From the NCBI RefSeq assembly GCF_003260125.1, contig NZ_QHKO01000001.1, forward strand, positions 62,001 to 126,000: a stretch of DNA of 64,000 nucleotides. The letters are read 5' to 3'. Below the pieces are notes generated by a model that did no database searches, had not been told where the DNA came from, and was given only the letters and a program-made list of their open reading frames with translations. Within the stretch, counting starts at the first letter, position 1. Each line of letters starts with the position of its first letter. Source of the DNA: Lujinxingia litoralis. Its GTDB lineage: Bacteria > Myxococcota_A > Bradymonadia > Bradymonadales > Bradymonadaceae. A program made the position numbers and the translations under genes. Shown piece after piece: positions 17,510 to 25,525 of the stretch.

Positions 17510-18667
17510 ATGGAACCGATCACCTGGGCGATTCTGACCACCCTGGCATTGCTCGCCGGCGGCGGGTTAACGCAGGCCGCACGCCAGCGGCGAGCGGCGC
17601 AGGAACGGGTCCAGCTGCGGGCGGCGCTGCGGGCGCCGCACCCGGTGGGCGCGACCCGGGTGTCGGTGTTTGATGTGTACTGGGATCTGGGAGCGTCGAG
17701 TTGGTCGCTGGAGCTGATGGCGCATCATGATCTCTTGCCCGAGCACGAGGAGGAGATCTTCGGCGTGTGGCATCGGCTCGAAGATCTGGTGGCGGGCCAC
17801 GGTAGCTACGACGCGTTTTTGGAAGACAGCCTGGAGGCGATCGGGGAGTTCTTTGACGAGCATCGCCATGTGGGAAGCCGCCGGCAGCTTCCGGGGCTGA
17901 GCCAGCGCCGACGGCGCGTGCTGGAGTTGGAGGGGCCGGAGAGCGCCGAGGTCGCGGATAACCTCCCGGTGCGGCGGCACGAGGGGAGCGGCGTGCCGAC
18001 GCACCAGGAAGCGCGCCGCAGGCGCGCGTTGCGCGGGGACACCCGAAGTGGCTATGGGGGCCCTGTTACCTTAGGTCTCTCGGAGCGCGGGGGTGGCGGC
18101 CTCTTCGACGTCGAGAAGCTCGGCAACCTCGATGCGCAGTCGGTGCTCGGCGCGTTTATCTCCGGGGACCTGGGCCGGCGCCTGGAGCAGTGGTGGATGA
18201 TGCGCCGAGTCCGCCAGCTGCGCGACGCGCTCGACCAGGAGCTCATCGCCTTCTACACGTTCTACGTGGAGGCCGTGCGCCGCTCCCCGCATTTTTATGA
18301 GCCTCTATACGACGCGAGCCGTCGCTGGCGAGAGGAAGCCACTCGCCTGCGCTTTGATCGCAAGCGCCGCGACTGGCGAGGCGAAGAGTGGGGGCTGGCC
18401 GCCGATGTGCTCAGCGAAGATGCCATCAGTCTGGCGACCTCGCTCTCGGAGCGCGCCTACCAAAACACCCATGCCACCATCGAGACCCTGCACGGTCACG
18501 CTGCTGCCGGGAACACGGCGATGGCGGGGTATCTGGTCTACCTCAACGCCCACGCATTCTTCGCCGGCCGCCATCCCGACTACGGCGACCACCTGCGCCG
18601 GGTGGATTTTGCCACCCACCGGCTCCAGACGGAGCTGCGCCGGCTGCGCGACCAGGGTCTGCTCTGA
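17510..18667 (+). CDS. Membrane-anchored protein of unknown function
   Basis: 385 aa. One N-terminal membrane segment (about residues 4-22, TWAILTTLALLAGGGLT) is followed by an Arg-rich, soluble, mostly helical cytoplasmic or periplasmic part. The middle (about 120-205) is Arg/Gly-rich and probably disordered; the C-terminal half is helical with many aromatic residues (ELIAFYTFYVEAVRRSPHFYEPLY). I recognise no family or catalytic motif. Its stop lies only 6 nt from the stop of the convergent lipoprotein gene, leaving no room for a conventional terminator. Confidence 0.7.
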   Translation: MEPITWAILTTLALLAGGGLTQAARQRRAAQERVQLRAALRAPHPVGATRVSVFDVYWDLGASSWSLELMAHHDLLPEHEEEIFGVWHRLEDLVAGHGSYDAFLEDSLEAIGEFFDEHRHVGSRRQLPGLSQRRRRVLELEGPESAEVADNLPVRRHEGSGVPTHQEARRRRALRGDTRSGYGGPVTLGLSERGGGGLFDVEKLGNLDAQSVLGAFISGDLGRRLEQWWMMRRVRQLRDALDQELIAFYTFYVEAVRRSPHFYEPLYDASRRWREEATRLRFDRKRRDWRGEEWGLAADVLSEDAISLATSLSERAYQNTHATIETLHGHAAAGNTAMAGYLVYLNAHAFFAGRHPDYGDHLRRVDFATHRLQTELRRLRDQGLL

Positions 18668-18673
18668 GCGGAT

Positions 18674-19165
18674 TCAGCGCACCAGGGGGTTGTTCCAGGT
18701 CCCGGAGTCGCGAAAGCTCACCGGGATGCTGCCGATCGGCGTCTCGATATGGCAGGCCCCGGAGACCTGCCAGGGGATCACCGGCTCGCGGATGATTCGG
18801 GTCGCACTTTGCTTTGCCTCGGCAAAGCGCACGGCCACCGGGAGGTCAATTCGGGCGTTTCCTCGTGCCGGGATCTGCTGATCGTGACGAAGGGTCCCGC
18901 TGGCCAGGTAGGCCGAGAAGAGGTCGACGCGCCAATCCACCTCCCGCAGCGGCAGCGCGTATTCGTTGGGGTTGGTCAGATCGATGAGCAGCGCGAAGTT
19001 GAGCGCACTTAAGTTGATGGAGCGAAACTCCACATCTCGGAGTGCAGCCCGGGGCGCCGCGCAGCTGATCAACAGGAGAGAGGCCGCGGCCAGTGCGGCG
19101 ATCCCGAGGGTAGAGCGCCGCCAGCGCGTCCGGAGGATAGAAGATGCGGTGGTCTGTGTACGCAT
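18674..19165 (-). CDS. LEA14/WHy-domain lipoprotein
   Basis: 163 aa. A lipoprotein signal ends in LLISC (Cys35). The mature part is a single Water-stress/Hypersensitive (WHy, LEA type 2) domain: it shows the typical DLTNPNEYALPLREVDWRVDL strand pair, a loop, then LASGTLRHDQQIPARGNARIDLPV. WHy domains have an immunoglobulin-like fold and are linked to desiccation or salt stress in plants and bacteria; bacterial lipoprotein versions occur widely in marine and soil deltaproteobacteria. The precise role here is unknown. The gene is divergent from yceD, with about 167 nt of shared upstream region. Confidence 0.8.
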   Translation of the reverse strand: MRTQTTASSILRTRWRRSTLGIAALAAASLLLISCAAPRAALRDVEFRSINLSALNFALLIDLTNPNEYALPLREVDWRVDLFSAYLASGTLRHDQQIPARGNARIDLPVAVRFAEAKQSATRIIREPVIPWQVSGACHIETPIGSIPVSFRDSGTWNNPLVR

Positions 19166-19249
19166 GAGCAGGGTCGTGGTTCAAAGGTGGTCTTCAGCAA
19201 AGATTCTGGGCGAAATGTTGAGGTACCGGCCCCGGTTGTCGCAAGTCCG

Positions 19250-19278
19250 TTGACGTGGGTGCAGCCCCCCGGTAAAAG
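19250..19278 (+). promoter_or_regulatory. Predicted sigma-70 promoter for the yceD-rpmF-rib run
   Basis: A -35 like TTGACG (19250-19255), a 17-nt spacer and a -10 like TAAAAG (19273-19278) sit 55 nt before the yceD start. The hexamers match the consensus at five and four of six positions. Confidence 0.45.
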
Positions 19279-19332
19279 AGCCGCGTTTAAGGGAGTTGCA
19301 AAGACTTCCATCATCGTTCGGAAGGCCGGATC

Positions 19333-19929
19333 ATGAAAGCGATCAACAGCGAAAACTTCGAGCTCGATCTCCTTGATTTTCAAGGTGAAGCGGTCGAACT
19401 GAGCTTTAAGGCTCCGATCGACGAGCTGGGCTGGCTGGCCCAGGGGCTTGACGAGGCGGGTTACCGACCGGCGGAAGACGCGGAGTTTGAGGTCGAATTG
19501 AGCGCACAGCTCATCGACTCGACGGTGCGTCTCAGTGGGACGGTGGCCGGTGTGCTGGTGTACACCTGCGGGCGCTGCATGCGCGAGCGCCGCTTCGAGC
19601 TTGACTCTTCGGTCGAGTTCGTGTTGATGTCTCGCGCTTCGTGGGAGGAGGCCTATGGCGATCAGGAAGAGATCGTGCTAAGTGCCGACGACCTCGACGT
19701 GAGCTTCTACGAGGGAGAGGTCATTGACCTTCGCCCGCTGATTGTAGAAGCGGTGGTTCTGGAGCTGCCCAGCTTCGCACGTTGCCCGGAGGAAGATTCG
19801 CAGTCCTGCGATCAAGCCTTTGAGGCGCATGTGGGTCAGGAGACGGTGGAGACCAACGAAGCCAACTCCATGGATTTGCGCTGGTCGAAGCTGCGTGAGA
19901 TCAAGCTCAAGAGCGACGCCAAAGATTAA
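19333..19929 (+). CDS. yceD: YceD / DUF177 family protein
   Basis: 198 aa. Members of DUF177 (YceD) are small cytoplasmic proteins almost always encoded just upstream of rpmF and implicated in 23S rRNA accumulation. The protein shows the conserved core with a CxxC pair, VLVYTCGRCMRERRFELDSSVEF, followed by the acidic block DDLDVSFYEGEVIDLRPLIVEAVVLELP, which is the family hallmark. A second Cys pair is partly kept in the tail (FARCPEEDSQSC). It is followed by rpmF after 106 nt, as in many bacteria. Co-transcription with rpmF and the genes beyond is likely. Confidence 0.9.
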   Translation: MKAINSENFELDLLDFQGEAVELSFKAPIDELGWLAQGLDEAGYRPAEDAEFEVELSAQLIDSTVRLSGTVAGVLVYTCGRCMRERRFELDSSVEFVLMSRASWEEAYGDQEEIVLSADDLDVSFYEGEVIDLRPLIVEAVVLELPSFARCPEEDSQSCDQAFEAHVGQETVETNEANSMDLRWSKLREIKLKSDAKD

Positions 19930-20035
19930 GTGAACTCGGTCCCCTCCCCTGCCAGGGCGGCGACCTAAAGCAACGTTAATGAAGGCAAGGGCACTGAGAG
20001 CCTGCGCCAGAAAAGATGCATGAGAGGAGGCAATC

Positions 20036-20224
20036 ATGGCTGTGCCCAAGAAACGTAAGTCCCAGGCCAAGACGCGCTCGCGTCGCGCCAACCACGACAA
20101 GCTTACCGCCATCAAACTGCAGCGTTGCCCGCAGTGCTACGCGCCCAAGCGCTCGCACCGCGCCTGCGCCGACTGTGGCTTCTACGGCGAAGAGCAGGTG
20201 GTTGAGGTGTGGGAGCAGTACTGA
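20036..20224 (+). CDS. rpmF: 50S ribosomal protein L32
   Basis: 62 aa, the normal length of bL32. It begins MAVPKKRKSQAKTRSRRANH, the diagnostic basic N-terminus, followed by a zinc ribbon of four cysteines in two pairs (CPQCYAPKRSHRACADC) and a short acidic C-terminus. A well-placed GAGG lies upstream of ATG 20036. It is a component of the large ribosomal subunit; zinc-ligand (C+) version. Confidence 0.98.
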   Translation: MAVPKKRKSQAKTRSRRANHDKLTAIKLQRCPQCYAPKRSHRACADCGFYGEEQVVEVWEQY

Positions 20225-20342
20225 GCCCGTGCCGCCGACCTGGTCGGAAGAAAGATGATTTAAGCAGACGTCGCCGGTGGCCCCGCACTTTTATGGAGTG
20301 TTGAGGGTCGACCGGCGCGCTGCGTTTACTGCCCGGGGAGTT

Positions 20343-21065
20343 ATGTCGACACAAACGCGCGTGATTGAGGTGATCTCGGAGGTCTTTGAGATCCCGCTTC
20401 TGGAGATAAGCCCAGGCGATCGCTTCGCCGAAGATCTGGGGGTGACCAGCCTGGATGTGGTCACCCTGGTCTGGCGCGTCGAGGAGGTCTTCGGGCTCGG
20501 GGAACTCTCGGAGGAGGCGCTGGAGGCGGTGGAAACCGTGGCCGATCTGATCGCGCTGATCGACTCCCTGCGCGGTGAACCGGGCCCTTCGGCCCGGGTG
20601 AGCGATGTGGCGATCGCCTCGGATCACGCCGGCACCGAGCTGAAGGCCGAGCTCAACGAATGGGTCGGCAGCCACTCCCACACGGTGCGCGACCTGGGCC
20701 CCTCGGATGGTTCCCCGGTGGACTATCCCGACTTTGCCGAACGCGTGGCTCGCGTGGTCGCACGTGGCGAGGCCCGCTTCGGGATTCTGATCTGTGGATC
20801 CGGGGTGGGGATGTCGATCGCGGCAAATAAAGTCGCCGGTATCCGGGCGGTGCTGGTGAGCAACCCGGTTCAGGCCCGGCTGGCGCGTCAGCATAATGAC
20901 GCCAACGTCATCTGCCTGGGCGCCCGGTTGAGTGGATCCGACATGGCCAAAGCCTGTGTGGAAGCCTTCTTGACCACAGCCTTTGATCCGGGCGATGACG
21001 GGCGCCACCGCCGGCGAGTGGCCCGCATCACCGAGCTTGAAACGGGCGACGACTCCGACTCCTGA
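20343..21065 (+). CDS. rpiB: Acyl carrier protein domain fused to ribose-5-phosphate isomerase B
   Basis: 240 aa from ATG 20343 with GGGGAG just upstream (tight spacing, 2 nt). Residues 1-78 are a complete acyl carrier protein: ISPGDRFAEDLGVTSLDVV aligns with the ACP signature, with Ser36 at the phosphopantetheine site (the usual Asp before it is Thr35), followed by helix WRVEEVFGL and ETVADLIALID. Residues about 87-235 are RpiB: SDHAGTELK (His95), DLGPSDGSPVDYPDFA, and catalytic Cys151 in ILICGSGVGMSIAANK, then RQHNDANVICLGAR. RpiB interconverts ribose-5-P and ribulose-5-P. The fusion makes sense if fabF and other genes once separating acpP from rpiB were lost; see findings. Confidence 0.92.
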   Translation: MSTQTRVIEVISEVFEIPLLEISPGDRFAEDLGVTSLDVVTLVWRVEEVFGLGELSEEALEAVETVADLIALIDSLRGEPGPSARVSDVAIASDHAGTELKAELNEWVGSHSHTVRDLGPSDGSPVDYPDFAERVARVVARGEARFGILICGSGVGMSIAANKVAGIRAVLVSNPVQARLARQHNDANVICLGARLSGSDMAKACVEAFLTTAFDPGDDGRHRRRVARITELETGDDSDS

Positions 21066-21088
21066 TGTTCCTCTTTCCCTGAGCCGCT

Positions 21089-21583
21089 ATGCGCTGTCCC
21101 TTCTGTGGCCACCTCGAAGATCGTGTCGTGGACTCTCGCCAGGCCCGCGGTGGTTCGGCCATTCGTCGCCGCCGTGAATGCCTGGAGTGCGAACGCCGCT
21201 TTACGACGTATGAGCAGATTGAGGAGTCCTTTCCGCAGATCATCAAGCGCGACGGCACCCGCGAGGAGTACGATCGTGAGAAGATCGAGCGCGGCATTCG
21301 GCTGGCCTGCAGCAAGCGACCGATCTCACTGGCTGAGATCGAAGCGGTGATCGAGCGCTTTGAGGAAAGGATGCTGGAGCTGAGCCAGCGCGAGGTGACG
21401 AGCGACTGGATAGGCTCGGCCATCACCACCGAGCTGCGTGCGCTGGACCCGGTGGCCTACATCCGCTTTGCCAGCGTTTATCGTGCGTTCAACGACATCG
21501 AAGAGTTCTTGAGCGAGCTGCGCGATCTCGATCAGTTTGAGCGCGACCGGGGCGACTCGTCCGAGCCCTCCCCGAAGGATTGA
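21089..21583 (+). CDS. nrdR: Transcriptional repressor NrdR
   Basis: 164 aa. NrdR represses ribonucleotide reductase operons by binding NrdR boxes when it carries (d)ATP. The N-terminal zinc ribbon has four cysteines (Cys3, Cys6, Cys31, Cys34) around VVDSRQARGGSAIRRRRECL, and an ATP-cone spans about 49-139, starting IIKRDGTREEYDREKI. Length is slightly above the usual 150-160 because of an acidic C-terminal tail. It lies 23 nt after rpiB and 7 nt before ribD, a common deltaproteobacterial order. No NrdR box is obvious in the window. Confidence 0.97.
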   Translation: MRCPFCGHLEDRVVDSRQARGGSAIRRRRECLECERRFTTYEQIEESFPQIIKRDGTREEYDREKIERGIRLACSKRPISLAEIEAVIERFEERMLELSQREVTSDWIGSAITTELRALDPVAYIRFASVYRAFNDIEEFLSELRDLDQFERDRGDSSEPSPKD

Positions 21584-21590
21584 GAAGGAC

Positions 21591-22748
21591 ATGGTAGCCT
21601 CCGTAGAGAAGCCCACCGACGCGGCGTATATGGCCCAGGCCATTGAGCTGGCGCGACGGGCCGAGGGCCGCACCCGGCCCAACCCGCTGGTGGGATGTGT
21701 GATTGTGCGTGATGGCGAGATCATCGGTCGGGGCTACCACGCCCGCGCCGGAGAGGATCACGCCGAGGTCGCCGCCATCAAAGATGCCGGCGGCGACGTG
21801 GCCGGTGCCGAGCTCTACGTCAACCTGGAGCCTTGCAGTCATCATAACCGCACCCCGCCCTGCTCCGATGCGCTCATCGCGCATAAGATCCGGCGTGTGG
21901 TGGTCGGCACCATCGATCCCAACCCGCGGGTGAGTGGACGCGGCATCCGACGCCTGCGTGCCGCCGGGCTGGAGGTGGTGCACGGTGTGCTCGACCAGGA
22001 GAGCCAGGCGCTCAACGCGCCCTTTTTCAAGTACATCACCACCGGACTTCCCCGGGTGGTAGCGAAGTGGGCGATGACTCTGGACGGCAAAATCGCCGCC
22101 AGCGGCGGTGACTCGCGCTGGATCACCGGCGACATCGCTCGCCAGCGCGTGCACGAGCTGCGCAATCGCCTGGATGCCATTCTGGTGGGCACCGGCACGC
22201 TGCTGGCCGACGACCCGAAGCTGACCTGCCGGCTGGCGGGAGGGCGCGACCCGGTGCGCTTTGTGCTCGACGCCGATCTGGTGGCGTCGCCAGAGCTTGC
22301 GATCTTCAACCTGGTCGACTCCCCGGCCCCGACCTGGGTGATCTGCGCCGACGACGCCGATCCGGCACGGGCCGAAGCCCTGAGAGCTCGCCATAACGTC
22401 GACCTGATCTCGGTGGCCCGGGACGACTCCGGTCGCCTGGACGCCCGGCAGGTGCTGCAGGCGATCGCCTCCAAAGAGCTGCTCAGCGTTCTGGTCGAAG
22501 GTGGCGCCGGCCTCCATGGCACACTCTTTGACCAGGGGCTCATCGACGAGGTGTACGCCTTTGTGGCCCCCAAACTCATTGGCGGCAGTGGCCCCTCCCC
22601 CCTTGGCGGCGCCGGGCTGGAGCTTATGTCGCAGGCGGTCACGCTCGACGGGCTGAGCCTGGAGCAGCTCGGCGACGACCTGTTACTCCGCGGGGACATC
22701 CCCCAAGAGCGCCGCGCGCTACTCCCTTCGATCTTCGACGAGGTATAG
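21591..22748 (+). CDS. ribD: Bifunctional deaminase/reductase RibD
   Basis: 385 aa from ATG 21591, 7 nt after the nrdR stop; the frame extends into nrdR but that part is not RibD-like. The N-terminal cytidine-deaminase-fold domain has the zinc site HAEVAA and PCSHHNRTPPCSDAL (H-A-E and PC-x-C pattern). The C-terminal reductase domain starts near RVVAKWAMTLDGKIAASGG and ends with the VEGGAGLHGTLFDQGLIDEV block. It deaminates the GTP-derived pyrimidine and reduces its ribose side chain, the second and third steps of riboflavin synthesis. It is the first gene of the ribDEB(X)H block. Confidence 0.97.
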   Translation: MVASVEKPTDAAYMAQAIELARRAEGRTRPNPLVGCVIVRDGEIIGRGYHARAGEDHAEVAAIKDAGGDVAGAELYVNLEPCSHHNRTPPCSDALIAHKIRRVVVGTIDPNPRVSGRGIRRLRAAGLEVVHGVLDQESQALNAPFFKYITTGLPRVVAKWAMTLDGKIAASGGDSRWITGDIARQRVHELRNRLDAILVGTGTLLADDPKLTCRLAGGRDPVRFVLDADLVASPELAIFNLVDSPAPTWVICADDADPARAEALRARHNVDLISVARDDSGRLDARQVLQAIASKELLSVLVEGGAGLHGTLFDQGLIDEVYAFVAPKLIGGSGPSPLGGAGLELMSQAVTLDGLSLEQLGDDLLLRGDIPQERRALLPSIFDEV

Positions 22749-22751
22749 ACG

Positions 22752-23390
22752 ATGTTTACCGGATTGGTTGCCGACCTGGGCGAGGTTCGCGCCCGCAAAC
22801 AGGCTGGCGAGAACTGGGAGCTCACCCTTGCGACGAGCTTTGATCTGAGCACGGTGGAGCTGGGCGAATCCATTGCTGTGGACGGCGCCTGCCTCACGGT
22901 CACGCGCCTGGAAAGCGGGGCGTTTTGCGTGGACGCCAGCCCGGAGACCCTGCAGAAAACCACGCTGGGCGATCGTCGCCCCGGCGATCGCGTCCACCTG
23001 GAGCGTGCCCTGCGTGTGGGAGATCGCCTGGGCGGTCACCTGGTGCTGGGCCACGTCGACGGGGTCGGCGTGGTGCGCAGCCGCCGCAAAGATAAAAACG
23101 CCTGGCTCTTTGAGGTGGACGCCCCCCCGGAAGTTGCGCCTTACCTTATCGATAAAGGCTCGGTCTGCGTCGACGGGGTCAGCCTGACGCTAAACTCGGT
23201 GGCCGGGGCGCGCTTTAGCCTTGCGATCATTCCCTTTACGTCCGACAAGACCAAACTCACCGACTACCAGGTCGGTCAGCGCGTCAACCTGGAGGCTGAC
23301 GTGCTCGGAAAATATGTGCGCAAGTTCGTCGATCCGCAGGCTACCGGAGGCCTGGATCTGGCGAAGCTGGCCCGCTTCGGATTTCAATGA
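22752..23390 (+). CDS. ribE: Riboflavin synthase, alpha chain
   Basis: 212 aa, typical length. It begins [12 protein letters not shown], the family hallmark, and contains the internal duplication of two lumazine-binding domains (about 1-97 and 98-195): [10 protein letters not shown] in the first is matched by [13 protein letters not shown] in the second. [12 protein letters not shown] lies at the domain joint. It catalyses the dismutation of two lumazine molecules to riboflavin. It starts 3 nt after the ribD stop, so it is translationally coupled. Confidence 0.97.
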   Translation: MFTGLVADLGEVRARKQAGENWELTLATSFDLSTVELGESIAVDGACLTVTRLESGAFCVDASPETLQKTTLGDRRPGDRVHLERALRVGDRLGGHLVLGHVDGVGVVRSRRKDKNAWLFEVDAPPEVAPYLIDKGSVCVDGVSLTLNSVAGARFSLAIIPFTSDKTKLTDYQVGQRVNLEADVLGKYVRKFVDPQATGGLDLAKLARFGFQ

Positions 23391-23411
23391 CCCTTTTTGG
23401 AGGTAGCGCCG

Positions 23412-24563
23412 ATGTCTGACGCCGCAATCGCTCGCGTAGAACGAGCTCTCAAAGCCATCGCCCAGGGCGAGATGGTGATCCTGCTCGACGCCGAGGAGCG
23501 CGAGAACGAGGGGGATCTAGTGATGGCCGCCGATAAGGTCACTCCCGAAGCCATCAACTTTATGGCCACCCACGGGCGCGGGCTGATCTGCCTGACCCTG
23601 ACGCCGGAGCGTATCGAGACGCTGGGCATTCCGATGATGGTCGACAGCAACACCAGCCCCTTTGGCACCGCCTTTACCGTGAGCATTGAGGCGGCCGAGG
23701 GCGTGACCACCGGGATCTCCGCGGCGGACCGCGCCCGCACGGTGCAGGCGGCGGTGGCTCCGGGAGCTACCCGCCACGACATCGTGATGCCGGGGCATAT
23801 CTTCCCGCTTCGCGCCCGTGAGGGCGGCGTTCTGGTGCGCACCGGTCAGACCGAAGGCAGCGTCGATCTGGCGCGTCTGGCGGGCTGCGAGCCCTCCGGA
23901 GTCATCTGCGAGATCATGAATCCCGATGGCACCATGGCTCGCCTCGACGACCTGGAGCGCTTTGCCGAGGAGCACAACATGGTGCTGATCTCGGTCAGCG
24001 ATATCATCACCTACCGCCTGCAGCGGGAATCTCTGCTGGAGGTGGTCGAGGAGAGCACCCTCAACACCGAGTACCCGGGCGATTGGAAGGTTCGCGTCTA
24101 CCGCAGCCGGGTCGATGAAGCCGAACACCTCTGCTTTATCTGCGGCGAGCCCGACGCGGACACGCCGACCCCGGTGCGGGTGCAGCCGCGCATCGACGGG
24201 TTCGACCTCTTTTTGCAAGAGCGCAGCGAGAGCGCTCACCTGATCGGCGACTGCATGCAGGCCATTGGCGAGGCCGGCACCGGGGTCATCGTGTACCTGG
24301 ACAAGCCCGGCAGCCGTGCCAGCGATCTGGTGCGCCGCTATGTGCACAAGGCCGCCACCGAGCTCAGCGAGGAGGAGCGCGCCAAGCAGATCAACCAGCC
24401 TCGCCAGATCCTGCGCTCGCTGGGCATCGGCGCCCAGATCCTGCGCGACGCCGGCTGCGGCAAGGTCGAAGTCATGACCAACCGTCCCAAGACCATCATC
24501 GGCAGCGACGGCTTCGGCATTGAGATCGTCAACCAGATCCCGATCCCCCAACGCTCCGCCTGA
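23412..24563 (+). CDS. ribB: DHBP synthase with degenerate GTP cyclohydrolase II domain
   Basis: 383 aa from ATG 23412, with GGAGG 9 nt upstream. The N-terminal 200 residues are 3,4-dihydroxy-2-butanone-4-phosphate synthase with all expected blocks: [38 protein letters not shown] and [19 protein letters not shown]. The C-terminal part keeps the fold of GTP cyclohydrolase II ([22 protein letters not shown]), but the zinc-binding stretch GDVFGSLRCDCG is replaced by a segment without those cysteines ([15 protein letters not shown]), and RQEGRGIGL is replaced by [11 protein letters not shown]. It therefore probably makes the four-carbon precursor only, like RibBX-type hybrids; a separate ribA is expected elsewhere. 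Confidence 0.9.
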   Translation: MSDAAIARVERALKAIAQGEMVILLDAEERENEGDLVMAADKVTPEAINFMATHGRGLICLTLTPERIETLGIPMMVDSNTSPFGTAFTVSIEAAEGVTTGISAADRARTVQAAVAPGATRHDIVMPGHIFPLRAREGGVLVRTGQTEGSVDLARLAGCEPSGVICEIMNPDGTMARLDDLERFAEEHNMVLISVSDIITYRLQRESLLEVVEESTLNTEYPGDWKVRVYRSRVDEAEHLCFICGEPDADTPTPVRVQPRIDGFDLFLQERSESAHLIGDCMQAIGEAGTGVIVYLDKPGSRASDLVRRYVHKAATELSEEERAKQINQPRQILRSLGIGAQILRDAGCGKVEVMTNRPKTIIGSDGFGIEIVNQIPIPQRSA

Positions 24564-24604
24564 GCCCAAACACCTAAGCACTTGAAACATAAAAGGAATC
24601 TGTT

Positions 24605-25075
24605 ATGACCAACACCTACGAAGGTGGCTTTCACGGCCAGGGCAAGCGTTTTGCGATCGTATCGGCGCGCTGGAACTCCTTTTTCTCCGACCAGCTTTTG
24701 AGCGGTGCCATCGATACCCTGGTGCGTCACGGCGTGGAGAAAGACGACATCACCGTGGTGCGCTGCCCGGGCTGCTTCGAACTGCCGATGACCGCCGCCC
24801 GCGTCAAACGCTCCCTCGACGTCGACGCGATCATCTGCCTGGGCGTGCTCATTCGCGGTGCCACCCCGCACTTTGACTACATCGCCGCCGAAGCCACCAA
24901 AGGCATCGGACAGCTGGCGATGGATGGCGAGATTCCGCTGAGCTTTGGCGTGATCACCTGTGATTCTCTGGACCAGGCCGTGGAGCGCAGCGGCTCCAAG
25001 GTCGGCAATAAAGGCGTGGAGGCGGCCATGGCCGCGCTCGAGATGGTCAACCTCTACGACGCCCTCTCAGGCTAA
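24605..25075 (+). CDS. ribH: 6,7-dimethyl-8-ribityllumazine synthase
   Basis: 156 aa, the normal size. It shows the RibH pattern: RFAIVSARWNSFFSDQLL, the substrate loop RCPGCFELPMTA (usually PGAFE), GVLIRGATPHFDY, SFGVITCDSLDQAVERSG and KGVEAAMAALEM. The active-site His and Arg positions are kept (PHFDY and ERSG). It condenses the RibB product with the RibD-derived pyrimidine and usually forms a 60-mer or decamer shell. It lies in the rib block between ribB and nusB, the classical order. Confidence 0.96.
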   Translation: MTNTYEGGFHGQGKRFAIVSARWNSFFSDQLLSGAIDTLVRHGVEKDDITVVRCPGCFELPMTAARVKRSLDVDAIICLGVLIRGATPHFDYIAAEATKGIGQLAMDGEIPLSFGVITCDSLDQAVERSGSKVGNKGVEAAMAALEMVNLYDALSG

Positions 25076-25087
25076 GAAGGCACTCTG

Positions 25088-25525
25088 ATGATCGACAAAC
25101 AACGACGCGCTCGCCGCGCCGCGCTGCGCACCCTCTACGCCATTGATGTCTCGGGCTACGAGTCGGGCCAGGCCCTGGAAAGCATTCGCGCGACCCTGGC
25201 CGAGCCCGACGACCACCCGGCGCGCTACTGGGACCTGGTGGTCCATCGGGTCACGGCGGTGATCGATAACCTCTCGAAGATCGATGAGGAGATCACGGTC
25301 TTAAGCCCCCGCTGGCGCATCGGACGTATGGCCGCGGTCGACCGAAATCTGCTTCGCCTGGGGATCAGTGAGCTCCTGGAGGGCGAGACGGCGCCGCTGG
25401 TCGTGATCAACGCCTGTGTGGAGCTCGCCAAGGAGTTTGGCGATAAAGGTACCCCGGGTTTCATCAACGGACTGCTCGACCAGTTATGTCAAAACCGCAA
25501 CATCACCATCGCCGCCGAAGAGTGA
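25088..25525 (+). CDS. nusB: Transcription antitermination factor NusB
   Basis: 145 aa, usual length. The N-terminal KQRRARRAALRTLYAIDVSGYE and the C-terminal INACVELAKEFGDKGTPGFINGLLDQL blocks are diagnostic of NusB, the all-helical RNA-binding factor that acts with NusE in rRNA antitermination. It follows ribH by 12 nt, as in very many bacteria. Its last codons overlap the start of the next lipoprotein gene. Confidence 0.97.
   Translation: MIDKQRRARRAALRTLYAIDVSGYESGQALESIRATLAEPDDHPARYWDLVVHRVTAVIDNLSKIDEEITVLSPRWRIGRMAAVDRNLLRLGISELLEGETAPLVVINACVELAKEFGDKGTPGFINGLLDQLCQNRNITIAAEE

Noticed and set aside
20225-21591. FMN riboswitch for the riboflavin genes
   Set aside because: No RFN-type conserved blocks found before ribD; the gene starts 7 nt after nrdR within a run.
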